DNA of 64,000 nucleotides, taken from Mucilaginibacter xinganensis. GTDB lineage: Bacteria; Bacteroidota; Bacteroidia; Sphingobacteriales; Sphingobacteriaceae. The translations under genes and the position numbers were made by a program. Location of the stretch: assembly GCA_026225055.1 (NCBI GenBank), contig JAMFSA010000069.1, forward strand, positions 1-64,000. The letters run 5' to 3'. Shown in pieces: positions 17,728 to 27,171 of the stretch. The stretch's first letter is position 1; each line of letters begins with the position of its first letter. Under the pieces are notes generated by a model. The model saw only the letters and a list, made by a program, of their open reading frames with translations, was not told the origin of the DNA and did no database searches.

Positions 17728-19589
17728 TTATTTTACAATTGGCAAAACAATTCTACTTGCCGCATTTGATGACGTATATATCCTGATGATCGATTTTACA
17801 AAATCCGAATTCTTTGCGTGATAGATATCCACAAATTGTTGAGGGTTCCTGTCTGCGAGTGGGAACCAGGTGCTTTGCACTTGTATCATAATCCGATGCC
17901 CCTTTTTGAAGGTATGCGCTATATCATTCAAAGTAAATTTAACCTCTGTTAATTTACCGGGAATAAAGGCGTCAGGTTTTTTGAAGCTATTGCGATAGCG
18001 TCCCCTGAAAATATCACCACGCACAAGCATTTCATAGCCGCTCATGATATAACTTTCATTCCCCCGGTATTTGAAGTTATCCGGCAAGACATCAATCAGT
18101 TTTACTACGAAATCAGCATCAGTGGTTGAAATACTCACCACCCGGTTGGCCTCAAAGGGACCTGCCAGTGTTAAATCATTGGACAAGGTATCCGTTTCAA
18201 AAGTTAGAACCTCCGTGCGATTGGCTGCAAGCGTTGGTCATCATCCATATATTCTACTGTGCGGTCTTTGTGAATGCCGTCGTATAAGGCATAGGCTTAG
18301 CTGGGTCACTTATATACTCTTCGAAAGCATTAATGCCCATTGCTTTTTTAAATGATAATTTGCCGCCACTTTGCAAATACAGAGCGGTAGGTTGTACGTT
18401 TGCCGGTGGCCATCGCTTTAATTTGTGCCATTTATTTTCGCCCGTAAAAAATACGGTAGCTTCGGCTATTGAATCTGCTGAGCCATCCCCCTTCAAATAG
18501 TAATTAAAAAAAGGCAATTCAATATTTTTTTGATACCATTCCGTTGTATTACTGCCAAATTGTATGTTGCCAAGACTACTGCCTTCTTTGGCGCTTCCCC
18601 ACTGGCCATGCCGCCAGGGGCCAAACACAAACTTATTAATGTTGTTTTTATTATGCTCTATTGATTGATATAGGTTGATGGCGCCAAAACAATCTTCGGC
18701 ATCAAATAAACCGCCTACGATCAAGCTGGCAGTACCGACGGATATATGGTTAACATAATCACGGACATTACGGGCCATCCACCATTTATCATTCGGATGC
18801 TGCATTAACTCATCCCAGAAAGCAATTTTTCTTTGATCCGCTAATTTGGTAAAGTTTGGCAAAGAGCCGGTTCGTAAAAAGTAGTTATAAGAATCATTAG
18901 TTTCAACATTCAATATTTTTGCTTCAACGGGATCAGGCTTGGGACGCGGAGAGCCGAAGCCGCCGCGAACATAAAAATCAAACATATCCATCAACATAAA
19001 AACGCCGTTATGATGGGCATCGTCACCCATAAACCAATCTGTGACCGGCGCTTGCGGACTAATTGCCTTCAATGCTTTATTTTCGCTCAACCCAGCCATT
19101 GCGGTATACCCCCCCCCATATGATGTGCCAGCGCGCCTACCTTCCCATTATTACCCGGTATGTTTTTGATAAGCCAATCGATGGTATCATAAGCATCACT
19201 GGCTTCATCCACCATGTTGTTCGTTTTTTTATCCGGGATGTAAGGACGTATGTTTACAAATCACCCTCGCTCATGTATCTGCCCCTAACGTCCTGAAAAA
19301 CGATAATATACCCTTCTTTAATATACTCGCTGAAATAAGTTTTCCAAAATGGAATCCATTTATTGCCATACGGCGCACAAGAGTAGGGTGTTCTTAACAT
19401 TAATATAGGGTGAATGGATTTATCAATGTCTTCCGGCATGTAGATAGCGGTAAATAATTTGGTTCTATCCCGCATCGGGACATACCGTTCCTTTTTAACA
19501 TAGTGATTTACGATCCAGGCAGAATCAATAGTTTGTGATGTGGCTGACAAAGGAAATAATAGTAGCAGGAGGTGTAAATGTCTAAGCAT
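17728..19589 (-). pseudogene. CocE/NonD family hydrolase broken by four single-base deletions
   Basis: Translation from 19589 gives a signal peptide (L-L-L-L-F-P-L-S-A-T-S-Q) and then the CocE fold. The frame breaks near 19259 (GDF|VNIRP), 19128 (just before nucleophile motif G-T-S-Y-G-G), 18276 (TTA|IHKDRTVEY) and 18229 (QRF|AANRTEV). Each break is repaired by one added base, and four additions make an exact 621-codon gene. A 9-bp C run lies at 19109-19117, but it is not itself the break. All catalytic motifs survive, so the damage is very recent or represents sequencing errors in short homopolymers. As written it cannot encode an enzyme. Confidence 0.85.
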
Positions 19590-20038
19590 GGATTTATTGG
19601 CTATACTTTATTATCCTATATTGATACTAATATAGGTTAGGTGTTATCAAAAATAAAATTTGACATGATAAACCGTACAAGCCACAATACAAATTGCTGG
19701 TTTATAATTCCCTTTGCAAAAGATACAGTTACCTTACTGATTATCTGTCCTATATTCAATTTTTTAATTTTTCTGTAATCTGTATTATGCTGTATTTAGA
19801 AATAGCTCTAAGCAATTACTATTTAAGTTGATTTTTCAATTAAATTTAGTTTGTATTATACTATAACGCTCGCCTGATTGGCTTTCAAACGCCGCTGCTA
19901 GTTAACAGAACTTCTCGACTTTGTGAAACGACAAAAAAAAAGATTACGCAAGCCAAAATAAAGCAAGAAGAGTTTGTAGGTGTTTAGCAAGCTGACGAGG
20001 GTAACCAATGAAAATACCCCCGGAGTCCTTTCTAACAG
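19590..20038. other. Intergenic region without a recognisable gene
   Basis: AT-rich gap upstream of the broken hydrolase and downstream of a GNAT gene. I see no protein-like frame, RNA gene or strong terminator. Confidence 0.6.
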
Positions 20039-20485
20039 TTAAATAATTTCTATGTATTGTTCCATTAAGTATAAATCAAGTCCCTGTCCCCAATAATCTT
20101 TTTCAGTTTTAATGAGTTTATATCCAAACTTTTCAAAAAATCTATAGGCCAGCTGAGAGGTTGTCACTACCAATCGTGTGATTACCGGATTGGATTTTAA
20201 GATGGTCAAACAATGTTCAACAGCTTGTTTACCTAACCCTTGTCCCGCAAAGTCGGGATGAAAAAATATCCAGGTTATACGGCCCGATTTATCAATGTCG
20301 TTAAAGTAATATCCTGTTCCGCCAACTATTTTATTTTCATGTTCTACGGTAAAGTAGGTGCCGCTATGTTCATGTAAATAGTCTTTGAAATCATTTACCT
20401 CTTTCGCATTAAAATATTTTGGAATATTAAGTTTAAAAATTGCAATTAATGGTTCTTCGTCTGATATTTTAAATGGCCGTATCAT
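20039..20485 (-). CDS. GNAT-family N-acetyltransferase
   Basis: This 148-residue protein is a single GNAT domain. The acetyl-CoA loop is F-A-G-Q-G-L-G-K-Q-A (about residues 75-84), preceded by the strand W-I-F-F-H-P. The acceptor substrate is not predictable. It is a lone gene with a weak A/T-rich leader. Confidence 0.88.
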   Translation of the reverse strand: MIRPFKISDEEPLIAIFKLNIPKYFNAKEVNDFKDYLHEHSGTYFTVEHENKIVGGTGYYFNDIDKSGRITWIFFHPDFAGQGLGKQAVEHCLTILKSNPVITRLVVTTSQLAYRFFEKFGYKLIKTEKDYWGQGLDLYLMEQYIEII

Positions 20486-20609
20486 GTTTTCAAATTTAGT
20501 ATTTAGAAGATGTGTGCGCTTATAATGAATATCAGTATCAGTTAGTTTTGCCCTTAATGGCTTTCCTTATCGACTTAGCGCTTACAAACCAGTACATCAT
20601 TCAATAAGA

Positions 20610-21470
20610 TTATTTTGTTAAGGCAATGGCAAATTTTTGCGTCACCGAAACCTGGGTTTCCGGGTAAACAAGGCCATTTTGTGCAGTTTTGGGATAATTG
20701 GTATATTTAGCGATGGGTAATAATATCACAAAATAATAGTCGGGCACATCATTTTTATTGAAATCCTTTTGTTTGAGAATAACTTTTGAAACAGCAGAAA
20801 AGGCCCGCTCTCCGGATTGCAGCTGTGTTCTTGATTCAGCCATTATAATTTCATGGTCGCCCGTCTTGATCGTTTTTGTAATATAATTGCCGCCACAAAA
20901 AAAACTATCCATCAGGTTATGATAGCTTACTATAAAAATGCCGCTATCCTTATTGATGAAAAAGGTGTTTCCTTTAAAATCCAGGTTTGAAAAACCCGCG
21001 TAAGAAATTTTACAGCTTATATGCGCCGAATCGGCAGCATCTGGGTAAACCAAGCCACTATAGCCATCAAAATAGAACATATCGTTTTGGACAACTAATC
21101 TGGAATTAAAAGATTTTTTCGACGGGTCCCTCCAGGCTTGGCTTAAAATGTAGTAGAAAACTATTTTTTCACCTGGTGTATACCTGATCAGGTATGCATC
21201 CGGACTGCTTGTACTATCAACAAATGTCTTTTTTGATAACGCATGCAACTGCGATATTGCTTTGTACAAATTATGCTGCCCATTAGCTTTATTGGGTAAA
21301 TGAACTAAGGTGTTACCTGTTTTATTCCCTATAAATGAAACCATGATGCGCATTGAGGCAGTGTCCTTTTTTTGAATTTGATAATCAAGCTGCACAGGTC
21401 TGTCCTGCGCAAATACAATACCGCATAGCAGCATCATTGCGGCTATTGTTAAAGTGAATTTTGCTGACAT
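20610..21470 (-). CDS. Secreted protein resembling only the N-terminal domain of M61 aminopeptidases
   Basis: The 286-residue product has a signal peptide (M-L-L-C-G-I-V-F-A-Q) and a beta-rich domain. Features such as NKANGQHNLYKAISQL, D-A-Y-L-I-R-Y and D-Y-Y-F-V-I-L-L resemble the N-terminal region of M61 glycyl-aminopeptidases. The HExxH zinc motif and the C-terminal part of that family (normally over 500 residues) are absent. It may be a truncated M61 gene or an independent protein with a similar fold; I favour the second weakly because the end shows no decay. Confidence 0.5.
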   Translation of the reverse strand: MSAKFTLTIAAMMLLCGIVFAQDRPVQLDYQIQKKDTASMRIMVSFIGNKTGNTLVHLPNKANGQHNLYKAISQLHALSKKTFVDSTSSPDAYLIRYTPGEKIVFYYILSQAWRDPSKKSFNSRLVVQNDMFYFDGYSGLVYPDAADSAHISCKISYAGFSNLDFKGNTFFINKDSGIFIVSYHNLMDSFFCGGNYITKTIKTGDHEIIMAESRTQLQSGERAFSAVSKVILKQKDFNKNDVPDYYFVILLPIAKYTNYPKTAQNGLVYPETQVSVTQKFAIALTK

Positions 21471-21533
21471 AATTTGAATTTATGTGTAATTGTCAGGACG
21501 AATCATTAATAGGTGCAGAAAGGTCACCCTAAA

Positions 21534-21887
21534 TTAAGTGATTTTAATCTTTATCGTTTCCATATTTTGGCTTTCAAAAGTCAGGTTGACGGAACGCTCA
21601 CCCTTTGGGCGTGTCCTGTGTCTGGTATTTTCTGGTATGGTAAATAATTGGCCAGGGAATAATTCTACTGTGTGGGTTTCCAAATCAATACACAAGGAGC
21701 CTTCAACTACCAAAAAGCTTTCATCTGAATTCGGATGAAAATGCCAGTAAAAAGGTTCCGTCATGATACTCATCCTCACCACATGATCATTGACCAAATT
21801 CAATGGGAAATTAGTATAACTATTGCTCTCCTTGGCTTGCAGATGAAGATCAACAACAGTCAGCGCGGGTATATTCATCTTTTCCAT
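21534..21887 (-). CDS. Cupin-domain protein
   Basis: The 117-residue single cupin domain contains F-Y-W-H-F-H-P-N-S-D-E-S-F-L-V-V-E-G-S, which is metal-binding cupin motif 1 (two His and one Glu). Motif 2 is F-P-G-Q-L-F-T-I-P-E-N-T-R-H. It could be a small dioxygenase, isomerase or binding protein. It is the last of four genes read together after an AraC regulator, only 2 nt after the DUF1579-like gene. Confidence 0.9.
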   Translation of the reverse strand: MEKMNIPALTVVDLHLQAKESNSYTNFPLNLVNDHVVRMSIMTEPFYWHFHPNSDESFLVVEGSLCIDLETHTVELFPGQLFTIPENTRHRTRPKGERSVNLTFESQNMETIKIKIT

Positions 21888-21889
21888 AA

Positions 21890-22516
21890 CTAAGGACGTT
21901 TAAAATACATGTACCAGTTCCATTCCCAGGTTTTGCCCTCATCGGCAGAGAATGCCTGGCTCCAGACCGGATGCTCAGGATCAGACTTGTCCCAGTTGAA
22001 TTTGACCAGAATTGCTTTGCCGCGGAAAGTGTCTTTGGTATAAAACAAACCGACATTCCCCTCAAAGGAACCGACCACCGGCGGCTCCAAAGTACCCGAA
22101 TTACTATCGGCCCAGTATATGCTCCAAAGCCTGGTTTTAGGGTTGAATAAACGTAATGTCATTCCTTCAAACGGTTTACCGTTTATCATGGCCAGGAAAT
22201 TATCCCGGTTACCTATCCCCAGCAATATTTTGGACATACTTTGTGTAGCCGGGAAATCCAGCCATTCATGGCTTCCGGCCAACCTCTCTTTTAGTTTATG
22301 ATTAGTAAGTATCCAATCACCGTAAAAGAAGTCAAAGTCATGTGCTGAAGAAGCCGCAGATGCCTGTATATCCAGCTCGTTATTGGGAAGAATAATTAAT
22401 CTGTCCATGGTTGTTGTTGTTGAATTTGTCAAGGTCTTGTTTTGAGCAAACGTGATTTGATTAAATAGCGTACACATGATGATCACGAGCAAAAGTGTTT
22501 TTTTAATTTTGGTCAT
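21890..22516 (-). CDS. Secreted DUF1579-like protein
   Basis: The 208-residue product has a signal peptide (I-M-C-T-L-F-N-Q-I-T-F-A-Q). It then shows DFDFFYGDW, W-L-D-F-P-A-T, F-N-P-K-T-R-L-W-S-I-Y-W and E-W-N-W-Y-M, a calycin-like beta-barrel pattern seen in DUF1579 proteins. Its ligand is unknown. It is 36 nt downstream of a serine hydrolase gene and 2 nt upstream of a cupin gene, so all are probably co-transcribed. Confidence 0.75.
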   Translation of the reverse strand: MTKIKKTLLLVIIMCTLFNQITFAQNKTLTNSTTTTMDRLIILPNNELDIQASAASSAHDFDFFYGDWILTNHKLKERLAGSHEWLDFPATQSMSKILLGIGNRDNFLAMINGKPFEGMTLRLFNPKTRLWSIYWADSNSGTLEPPVVGSFEGNVGLFYTKDTFRGKAILVKFNWDKSDPEHPVWSQAFSADEGKTWEWNWYMYFKRP

Positions 22517-22552
22517 GCTATATTTTTATGGTGTCAACATTCGGTCAGATTT

Positions 22553-23569
22553 CTATTGTTTAAATTTATTTAACTGATTGAAAATTGCGGGAAATATCTG
22601 TTGCGTGAAGGCGACCGACTGCTTTACCGCGTGCGAGTCAGCTGTATTTTCATTGGCGACAACCACCGCCTTTAGTGAAGGGATGATGACCACAAACTGG
22701 CCACCCCAGCCCATTCCATAGGTGATTTTGGTTCCTTTGTAAGTAGTGTGGTAATAGCAAAGGGCATAAGTCGAGTTTTGAAAACCCCAGTCTGCATTAT
22801 AAAAAACATCCGGATTCAAAATCAGCTCTACCCATTTAGCGGGAACGATTTGCTGGTCATTATAACTCCCCCTGTGCAATAGCAGCGAGCCGATTTTCAG
22901 CAAATCTGCCGACCGTAAGCTGATGCTTTTAAGACCACTGCCATCATAATAGCCGTCGCGCATTTTCGCCCATTCAATGTCTGTAATATTTAATGGATCA
23001 AAAAGATACTTCAGTGCAAATGCCCTGGTATCCATCTGGGTAACTTTCGTAATAATCACTGAGAGCAAGTGACTGGCCGCATTGTTATAATGCCATTCTT
23101 TACCAGGTTCGCGCACCAACGGGGCTTTTAGTACGTAGCCCGACGGGTCCGCCAAATTTAGGAAGTGAGAAATCCCAAACAGGCCTCCAAGGTTCTCATG
23201 ATAAAAGCCAGACGCCTGATTCATCACCTGTCTTATAGTTATATATTGTTTTCTTTGATCGGTATCGTTTTTAAGTTCAGGAAAAATATCAACTAATTTC
23301 TCATCTACCGAACTTAGGTATCCCTTATCGATAGCAATGCCGATTAACAGCGAACAGATACTTTTGGTAAGTGATTGATCACTGAACATGGTGTGATCAT
23401 TGTATTTATTAAAGTAGCGTTGATAAATAATATGATCATTTTGGGAAATAAGGAGCGCGTAAATTCCATGGTTACTTTCCAGTCCCCCAGCTGTATCTAT
23501 ACTTGACTGCGCCTTCACCCGCATGCAGAGTACAGTAACGAGGCTGATAGCTAATATTGTTTTTTTCAT
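22553..23569 (-). CDS. Secreted serine hydrolase of the class C beta-lactamase family
   Basis: The 338-residue protein has a signal peptide ending V-K-A-Q (residue 21). The SxxK nucleophile motif is S66-L-T-K69, the Tyr-x-Asn motif is in W-H-Y-N-N-A, and a G-M-G-W-G-G region replaces the KTG-type motif. Such proteins include esterases, D-aminopeptidases and beta-lactamases; resistance should not be assumed. It starts 7 nt after the AraC regulator gene. Confidence 0.88.
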   Translation of the reverse strand: MKKTILAISLVTVLCMRVKAQSSIDTAGGLESNHGIYALLISQNDHIIYQRYFNKYNDHTMFSDQSLTKSICSLLIGIAIDKGYLSSVDEKLVDIFPELKNDTDQRKQYITIRQVMNQASGFYHENLGGLFGISHFLNLADPSGYVLKAPLVREPGKEWHYNNAASHLLSVIITKVTQMDTRAFALKYLFDPLNITDIEWAKMRDGYYDGSGLKSISLRSADLLKIGSLLLHRGSYNDQQIVPAKWVELILNPDVFYNADWGFQNSTYALCYYHTTYKGTKITYGMGWGGQFVVIIPSLKAVVVANENTADSHAVKQSVAFTQQIFPAIFNQLNKFKQ

Positions 23570-23576
23570 GGTTTAA

Positions 23577-24467
23577 TTATAAAATTGGGATATGAATATC
23601 GGTTAACAGGTCGGCTGGATTAGTTTGCCGCGGAGAATTCAGAAAAACCTCAAACGGTTCTGCATCCCTTAATTTAGCATTAGCCGAAGGGTACCAATAC
23701 CTATATATCCAGTTCCAGGTTTGCCACAAAGTATTATAAGCGCCATGATGCCTGAAAACAGCCCATTTACCGGCAGCAATAGTTTTTTCATTGACTTCTT
23801 TAGAATCGCTGAAAGACGGTTTTTTTTCAAGGCTAAAACATGCTTCATACCGGCATTCTTCGGAATCGATCCGTTCTATGTCACCTAATATGCCTAAACG
23901 CAGAAGGGTTGAGGTATTGACATGATTGCTATTTAAATACTCATAAAGGACACCAAATGCTTCATCAGCAGCCTTGTTATAATTTTCATTTACTCTTCCT
24001 TTCCGGGTAACATATAAAACAGGTAGTGCAGGCAACTCCTTAATAACCGGCTGATGATGAATTGCCAGGTGATTTAGCGTTTCTTTTGCATAGGCTATTT
24101 TATTCGTCAAGAATTTCCTTTTATAAATTGTAGGCGAACAACCAAAAGTTCTTTTAAACGCTTTGGTAAATGCGGAAGTGGTTTGATAACCTGTTTCTGT
24201 CGCAATTTGATTTGACGAACTGCCGGCAATCAGTAGTTCAATTGCCTTCTTCATGCGTGTTCGGATCTGGTATTCAAAAATCGTTTCTCCTGTGAAAGCA
24301 AAAAATATCCGGTGAAAGTGAAAAGGTGAAAAATTTGCTGCATCCGCGACTTCTTTGATCGTTAACTGGCGGGAGATGTTATGCTGGATAAACACGGAAG
24401 CCCGGTTGATCCGGTTACGGTAATCATTGATTACATTATGATTAGCTTCCTTTGGTTGATCATTCAT
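23577..24467 (-). CDS. AraC-family regulator with GyrI-like effector domain
   Basis: The 296-residue protein has two AraC helix-turn-helix motifs in its first 120 residues (TIKEVADAANFSPFHFHRIF and I-A-T-E-T-G-Y-Q-T-T-S-A-F-T-K-A-F). From about residue 135 a GyrI-like small-molecule-binding domain follows (H-H-Q-P-V-I-K-E-L and G-K-W-A-V-F-R-H-H-G-A-Y). This Rob/SoxS-like order with a C-terminal sensor is typical of regulators of drug or metabolite response. It leads a four-gene operon. Confidence 0.92.
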   Translation of the reverse strand: MNDQPKEANHNVINDYRNRINRASVFIQHNISRQLTIKEVADAANFSPFHFHRIFFAFTGETIFEYQIRTRMKKAIELLIAGSSSNQIATETGYQTTSAFTKAFKRTFGCSPTIYKRKFLTNKIAYAKETLNHLAIHHQPVIKELPALPVLYVTRKGRVNENYNKAADEAFGVLYEYLNSNHVNTSTLLRLGILGDIERIDSEECRYEACFSLEKKPSFSDSKEVNEKTIAAGKWAVFRHHGAYNTLWQTWNWIYRYWYPSANAKLRDAEPFEVFLNSPRQTNPADLLTDIHIPIL

Positions 24468-24717
24468 AATGCAATTTTAAAAAGAAATTAAAGTTATTGG
24501 TGTTCCAATATTGCTATTGTTAAAGAATCGTCTATTTTCAACCAACCGCATATCATCTTTTTGGACCGACCGTGTAGATGCATGACGATTACTAATTCGT
24601 TTTTGATTGAACCATTTTATATACTAATGAAACATTGTGTGTTGGTGCTATTAGTTTTTTTTGAAAAATCCGACCGTTTTGCCGTACTAAAACGTCAGAA
24701 GATAAATTTAAAGCAAA

Positions 24718-25458
24718 ATGCAAAATCTAACAGACAAAGTAGCTGTGGTATTCGCCGGTTCGGGCGATATTGCGAAGGCAGTAGCGCATTCACTGACCGC
24801 TCAGGGCGCAAAAGTGTATGTAGCGGAACGTTCCCAAGTAGATGCGCTGAATGAAGCGGAGATTGACGATTTTTTAAAAAAGATAGTAGCGGAACATGGG
24901 CGCCTGGACATCGTATTTAATGGTATCGGCATCAGTTATGAAGAAATGGGTGGCCGGCCGGCCACGATGGAAGCTACGCTCGCACATTTTATGGCGCCGA
25001 TGGAAAAGATCTGCGGTTCGCAGTTCCTGACCTCAAGGGTGGCGGCTAAGTACATGTTGGAAACACAATCCGAAGGAACTATTTTGTTATTGACCGCTGC
25101 CTTATCCCGCTCCAAATTGCCAAACGTGGCAGGGATCACCGCAGCGAGCGCCGCAATTGAAGGTATGACGAGGGTAATGGCGGCGGAATGGCGTCAGCAC
25201 AACATTAAAGTGATTTGTCTTTGTCCCGGTGCATTGATGGAAACCAAAAGAATTTCCGGCTGGATCGAGGGTGCCGCGGCACAGTATAAAATACCAGTGG
25301 AGCAGTTAGTGTCGCAATACCAGGCTTTTGATATATTAAAAGGTAGTCCGACCTTGAAGCAGTTGGGTGATACCGCAGCTTTTCTGACTTCAGAGGCCGG
25401 AGCGGCATTTAACAGCCACGTGGTTGATATCGATGGCGGTAAGCTGAACATTTTATAA
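24718..25458 (+). CDS. SDR-fold protein without catalytic Tyr or Lys
   Basis: The 246-residue protein has the SDR fold, but its motifs are degenerate. The cofactor loop is F-A-G-S-G-D-I-A-K (12-20). The usual YxxxK is I140-T-A-A-S144, so both catalytic residues are replaced. The C-terminus S-H-V-V-D-I-D-G-G-K is normal. Dehydrogenase activity is therefore doubtful. The gene lies 50 nt upstream of a sigma-factor gene in the same direction, so the two are probably co-expressed. Confidence 0.85.
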   Translation: MQNLTDKVAVVFAGSGDIAKAVAHSLTAQGAKVYVAERSQVDALNEAEIDDFLKKIVAEHGRLDIVFNGIGISYEEMGGRPATMEATLAHFMAPMEKICGSQFLTSRVAAKYMLETQSEGTILLLTAALSRSKLPNVAGITAASAAIEGMTRVMAAEWRQHNIKVICLCPGALMETKRISGWIEGAAAQYKIPVEQLVSQYQAFDILKGSPTLKQLGDTAAFLTSEAGAAFNSHVVDIDGGKLNIL

Positions 25459-25508
25459 ACTTTCTTACCTTAGCTATAGCAGCCGGCCCACGGGCGGCTA
25501 CTCATTTT

Positions 25509-26336
25509 ATGGATAAAGACATTAAAGATTTCCAAATCTTGTTTGCAGAATTTCAGGATCAGCTGAAGTCTTACCTGTACCGTTTGCTGACAGACCGGCA
25601 GGACGTGGAGGACGTGGCGCAGGATACCTTTATTCAGGCCTATACCAAACTACATACGTTTAAAGGAGATTCTTCACTAAAAACCTGGGTGTTCAGGATT
25701 GCTACCAACTTGGCTTACGACCACCTGCGCAAAGCCAAACGCTGGGGAGCAGATGCGCAGGATCAAGCGGCGGATCTGGCCATCAGTTCGGAGGAAATTC
25801 GGGCAGTGTTCTGGCAGGTGCATGATAACTCTCACGCGGGTGCGTATGAAATGAAGGAGCATATCGATTATTGTTTTACCTGCATTTCCAAGACCCTGCC
25901 TATTGAAAACCAGGTGGCGCTGATCTTAAAGAATATTTACGATTTCCAGGTCAAAGAAATCGGTTTGATCTTAGGAAAGACCGAAGGCGTCATCAAGCAC
26001 TTATTGAATGATGCCCGGAGCACGATGACTGATATTTTTGAGCACCGCTGCGCATTGATCAACAAGGAAGGCGTCTGTCACCAGTGCAGCCATATTAACG
26101 AAATATTCAATCCCAAACAGAACCAACAGGAAGAACTGATGAAGCTGGAACTGGTCAAAGCCTCCAAAACGTTTGACCGGGACCAGCTTTTCACTTTGCG
26201 CACGTCCCTGATCAAAGCCATCGCCCCCCTCCACGCTGCTGGTACTGATTTTCATGAGGAGGTCATGTGCTGCCTTCGCACCGCCATAGGCGAAAAAGCG
26301 GATTTTTTTGAGCGTAACTCGAGTAAAACTGTGTAA
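25509..26336 (+). CDS. ECF-type sigma-70 factor with Cys-rich C-terminal extension
   Basis: The 275-residue protein has sigma region 2 (DVEDVAQDTFIQAYTKLHTF, residues about 31-50, and S-L-K-T-W-V-F-R-I-A-T-N-L) and region 4 (V-K-E-I-G-L-I-L-G-K-T-E-G-V-I-K). An extra C-terminal part of about 90 residues follows, with C-A-L-I-N-K-E-G-V-C-H-Q-C, a possible zinc site. ECF factors with such tails can be self-regulating. No anti-sigma gene is adjacent. It follows the SDR-like gene. Confidence 0.9.
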   Translation: MDKDIKDFQILFAEFQDQLKSYLYRLLTDRQDVEDVAQDTFIQAYTKLHTFKGDSSLKTWVFRIATNLAYDHLRKAKRWGADAQDQAADLAISSEEIRAVFWQVHDNSHAGAYEMKEHIDYCFTCISKTLPIENQVALILKNIYDFQVKEIGLILGKTEGVIKHLLNDARSTMTDIFEHRCALINKEGVCHQCSHINEIFNPKQNQQEELMKLELVKASKTFDRDQLFTLRTSLIKAIAPLHAAGTDFHEEVMCCLRTAIGEKADFFERNSSKTV

Positions 26337-26678
26337 CCGAAAACTTAGTTTATAAAGCGGTAGAAAACCTCAAAAAGCTTGATTTATCGTATTTAATCGC
26401 AGATGTTGCTAGGCAGCGGGATATTATTTTTTCGATATTCTCCGAAAAAAGGAGTTTTGACGACTTGGCAATCGGACAGGAAAATTGAATGAAGCAGTAG
26501 AGCTTTTTACTTAATTACCGTACTTTTCCAAAACAAATAAAGCCGTGTCAGAGCGAAAATTGTACTAATCAAGGCTTTGTATCTATTACAACAGTATGCC
26601 CAAAATTTTTCAAATTTGCGAAATACAGGAAAAGCGGTCTTTTATCATTTATCTCTTTTCTAATGATTAAAGTACCGT
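26337..26678. other. Convergent intergenic region
   Basis: An open frame without a start codon (about 26340-26488) reads E-N-L-V-Y-K-A-V-E-N-L-K-K-L-D-L and ends in TGA. I do not recognise it and there is no ATG, so it is not called a gene. No clear terminator hairpin is seen. Confidence 0.5.
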
Positions 26679-27107
26679 TTACATGGCCTTAATTCTTTCA
26701 AGACCATTCTCTATACCGCCTTTGATCATTTTTCCATATCCGTCCTGATTTAAAAAATGAATATAGGTCAATGCTATTTCATAGTTTTCTGCTGCCTTTT
26801 TAAATTTTTTCAGATCCTCATAACCTTTTGCAATGTTCAGATAAAGGGAAGGGTAAGCCCCTTTTACATTATCGTCGTTGATTTTCAATGCCAGGCCCAG
26901 CGCTTTTTCATCCCAGGCCAACTTATCGGAAATACTTTGTTGATGCCGGGCGACATAATGCGCAGCCGTAAACTTTTCCTTGTCGTCGCTTGCCAGTTCC
27001 CATGCCTGAAGAAACACTTTTGCAGCTTCTTCACTTTTCCCTTCGCCTTCCAGTTCCATTCCCCGGGCACAAAGCTTGACGATTTTGTTTTCAGATTCTA
27101 AATACAT
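26679..27107 (-). CDS. TPR-like helical repeat protein
   Basis: The 142-residue protein consists of paired helices, for example GKSEEAAKVFLQAWELA and FKKAAENYEIALTYIHF, matching tetratricopeptide repeats. It has no signal peptide and no catalytic motif, so a protein-interaction role is likely. It follows a Crp-like regulator gene by 64 nt on the same strand and may be its co-transcribed partner. Confidence 0.75.
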   Translation of the reverse strand: MYLESENKIVKLCARGMELEGEGKSEEAAKVFLQAWELASDDKEKFTAAHYVARHQQSISDKLAWDEKALGLALKINDDNVKGAYPSLYLNIAKGYEDLKKFKKAAENYEIALTYIHFLNQDGYGKMIKGGIENGLERIKAM

Positions 27108-27171
27108 ACTATTGTTTTTTTCAAAAATACACCACTGGAACTACGATGACATTGATGTAGGTCAAAAAACG

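Noticed and set aside
19109..19117. Run of nine C residues as a possible phase-variation tract
   Set aside because: The frame through the run is correct; the real break is about 10 bp away in C-T-G-G-C. Other deletions in the same gene also argue against phase variation by this run.
26340..26488. Open frame after the sigma factor gene
   Set aside because: It has no ATG, GTG or TTG at a sensible place and no recognisable domain.
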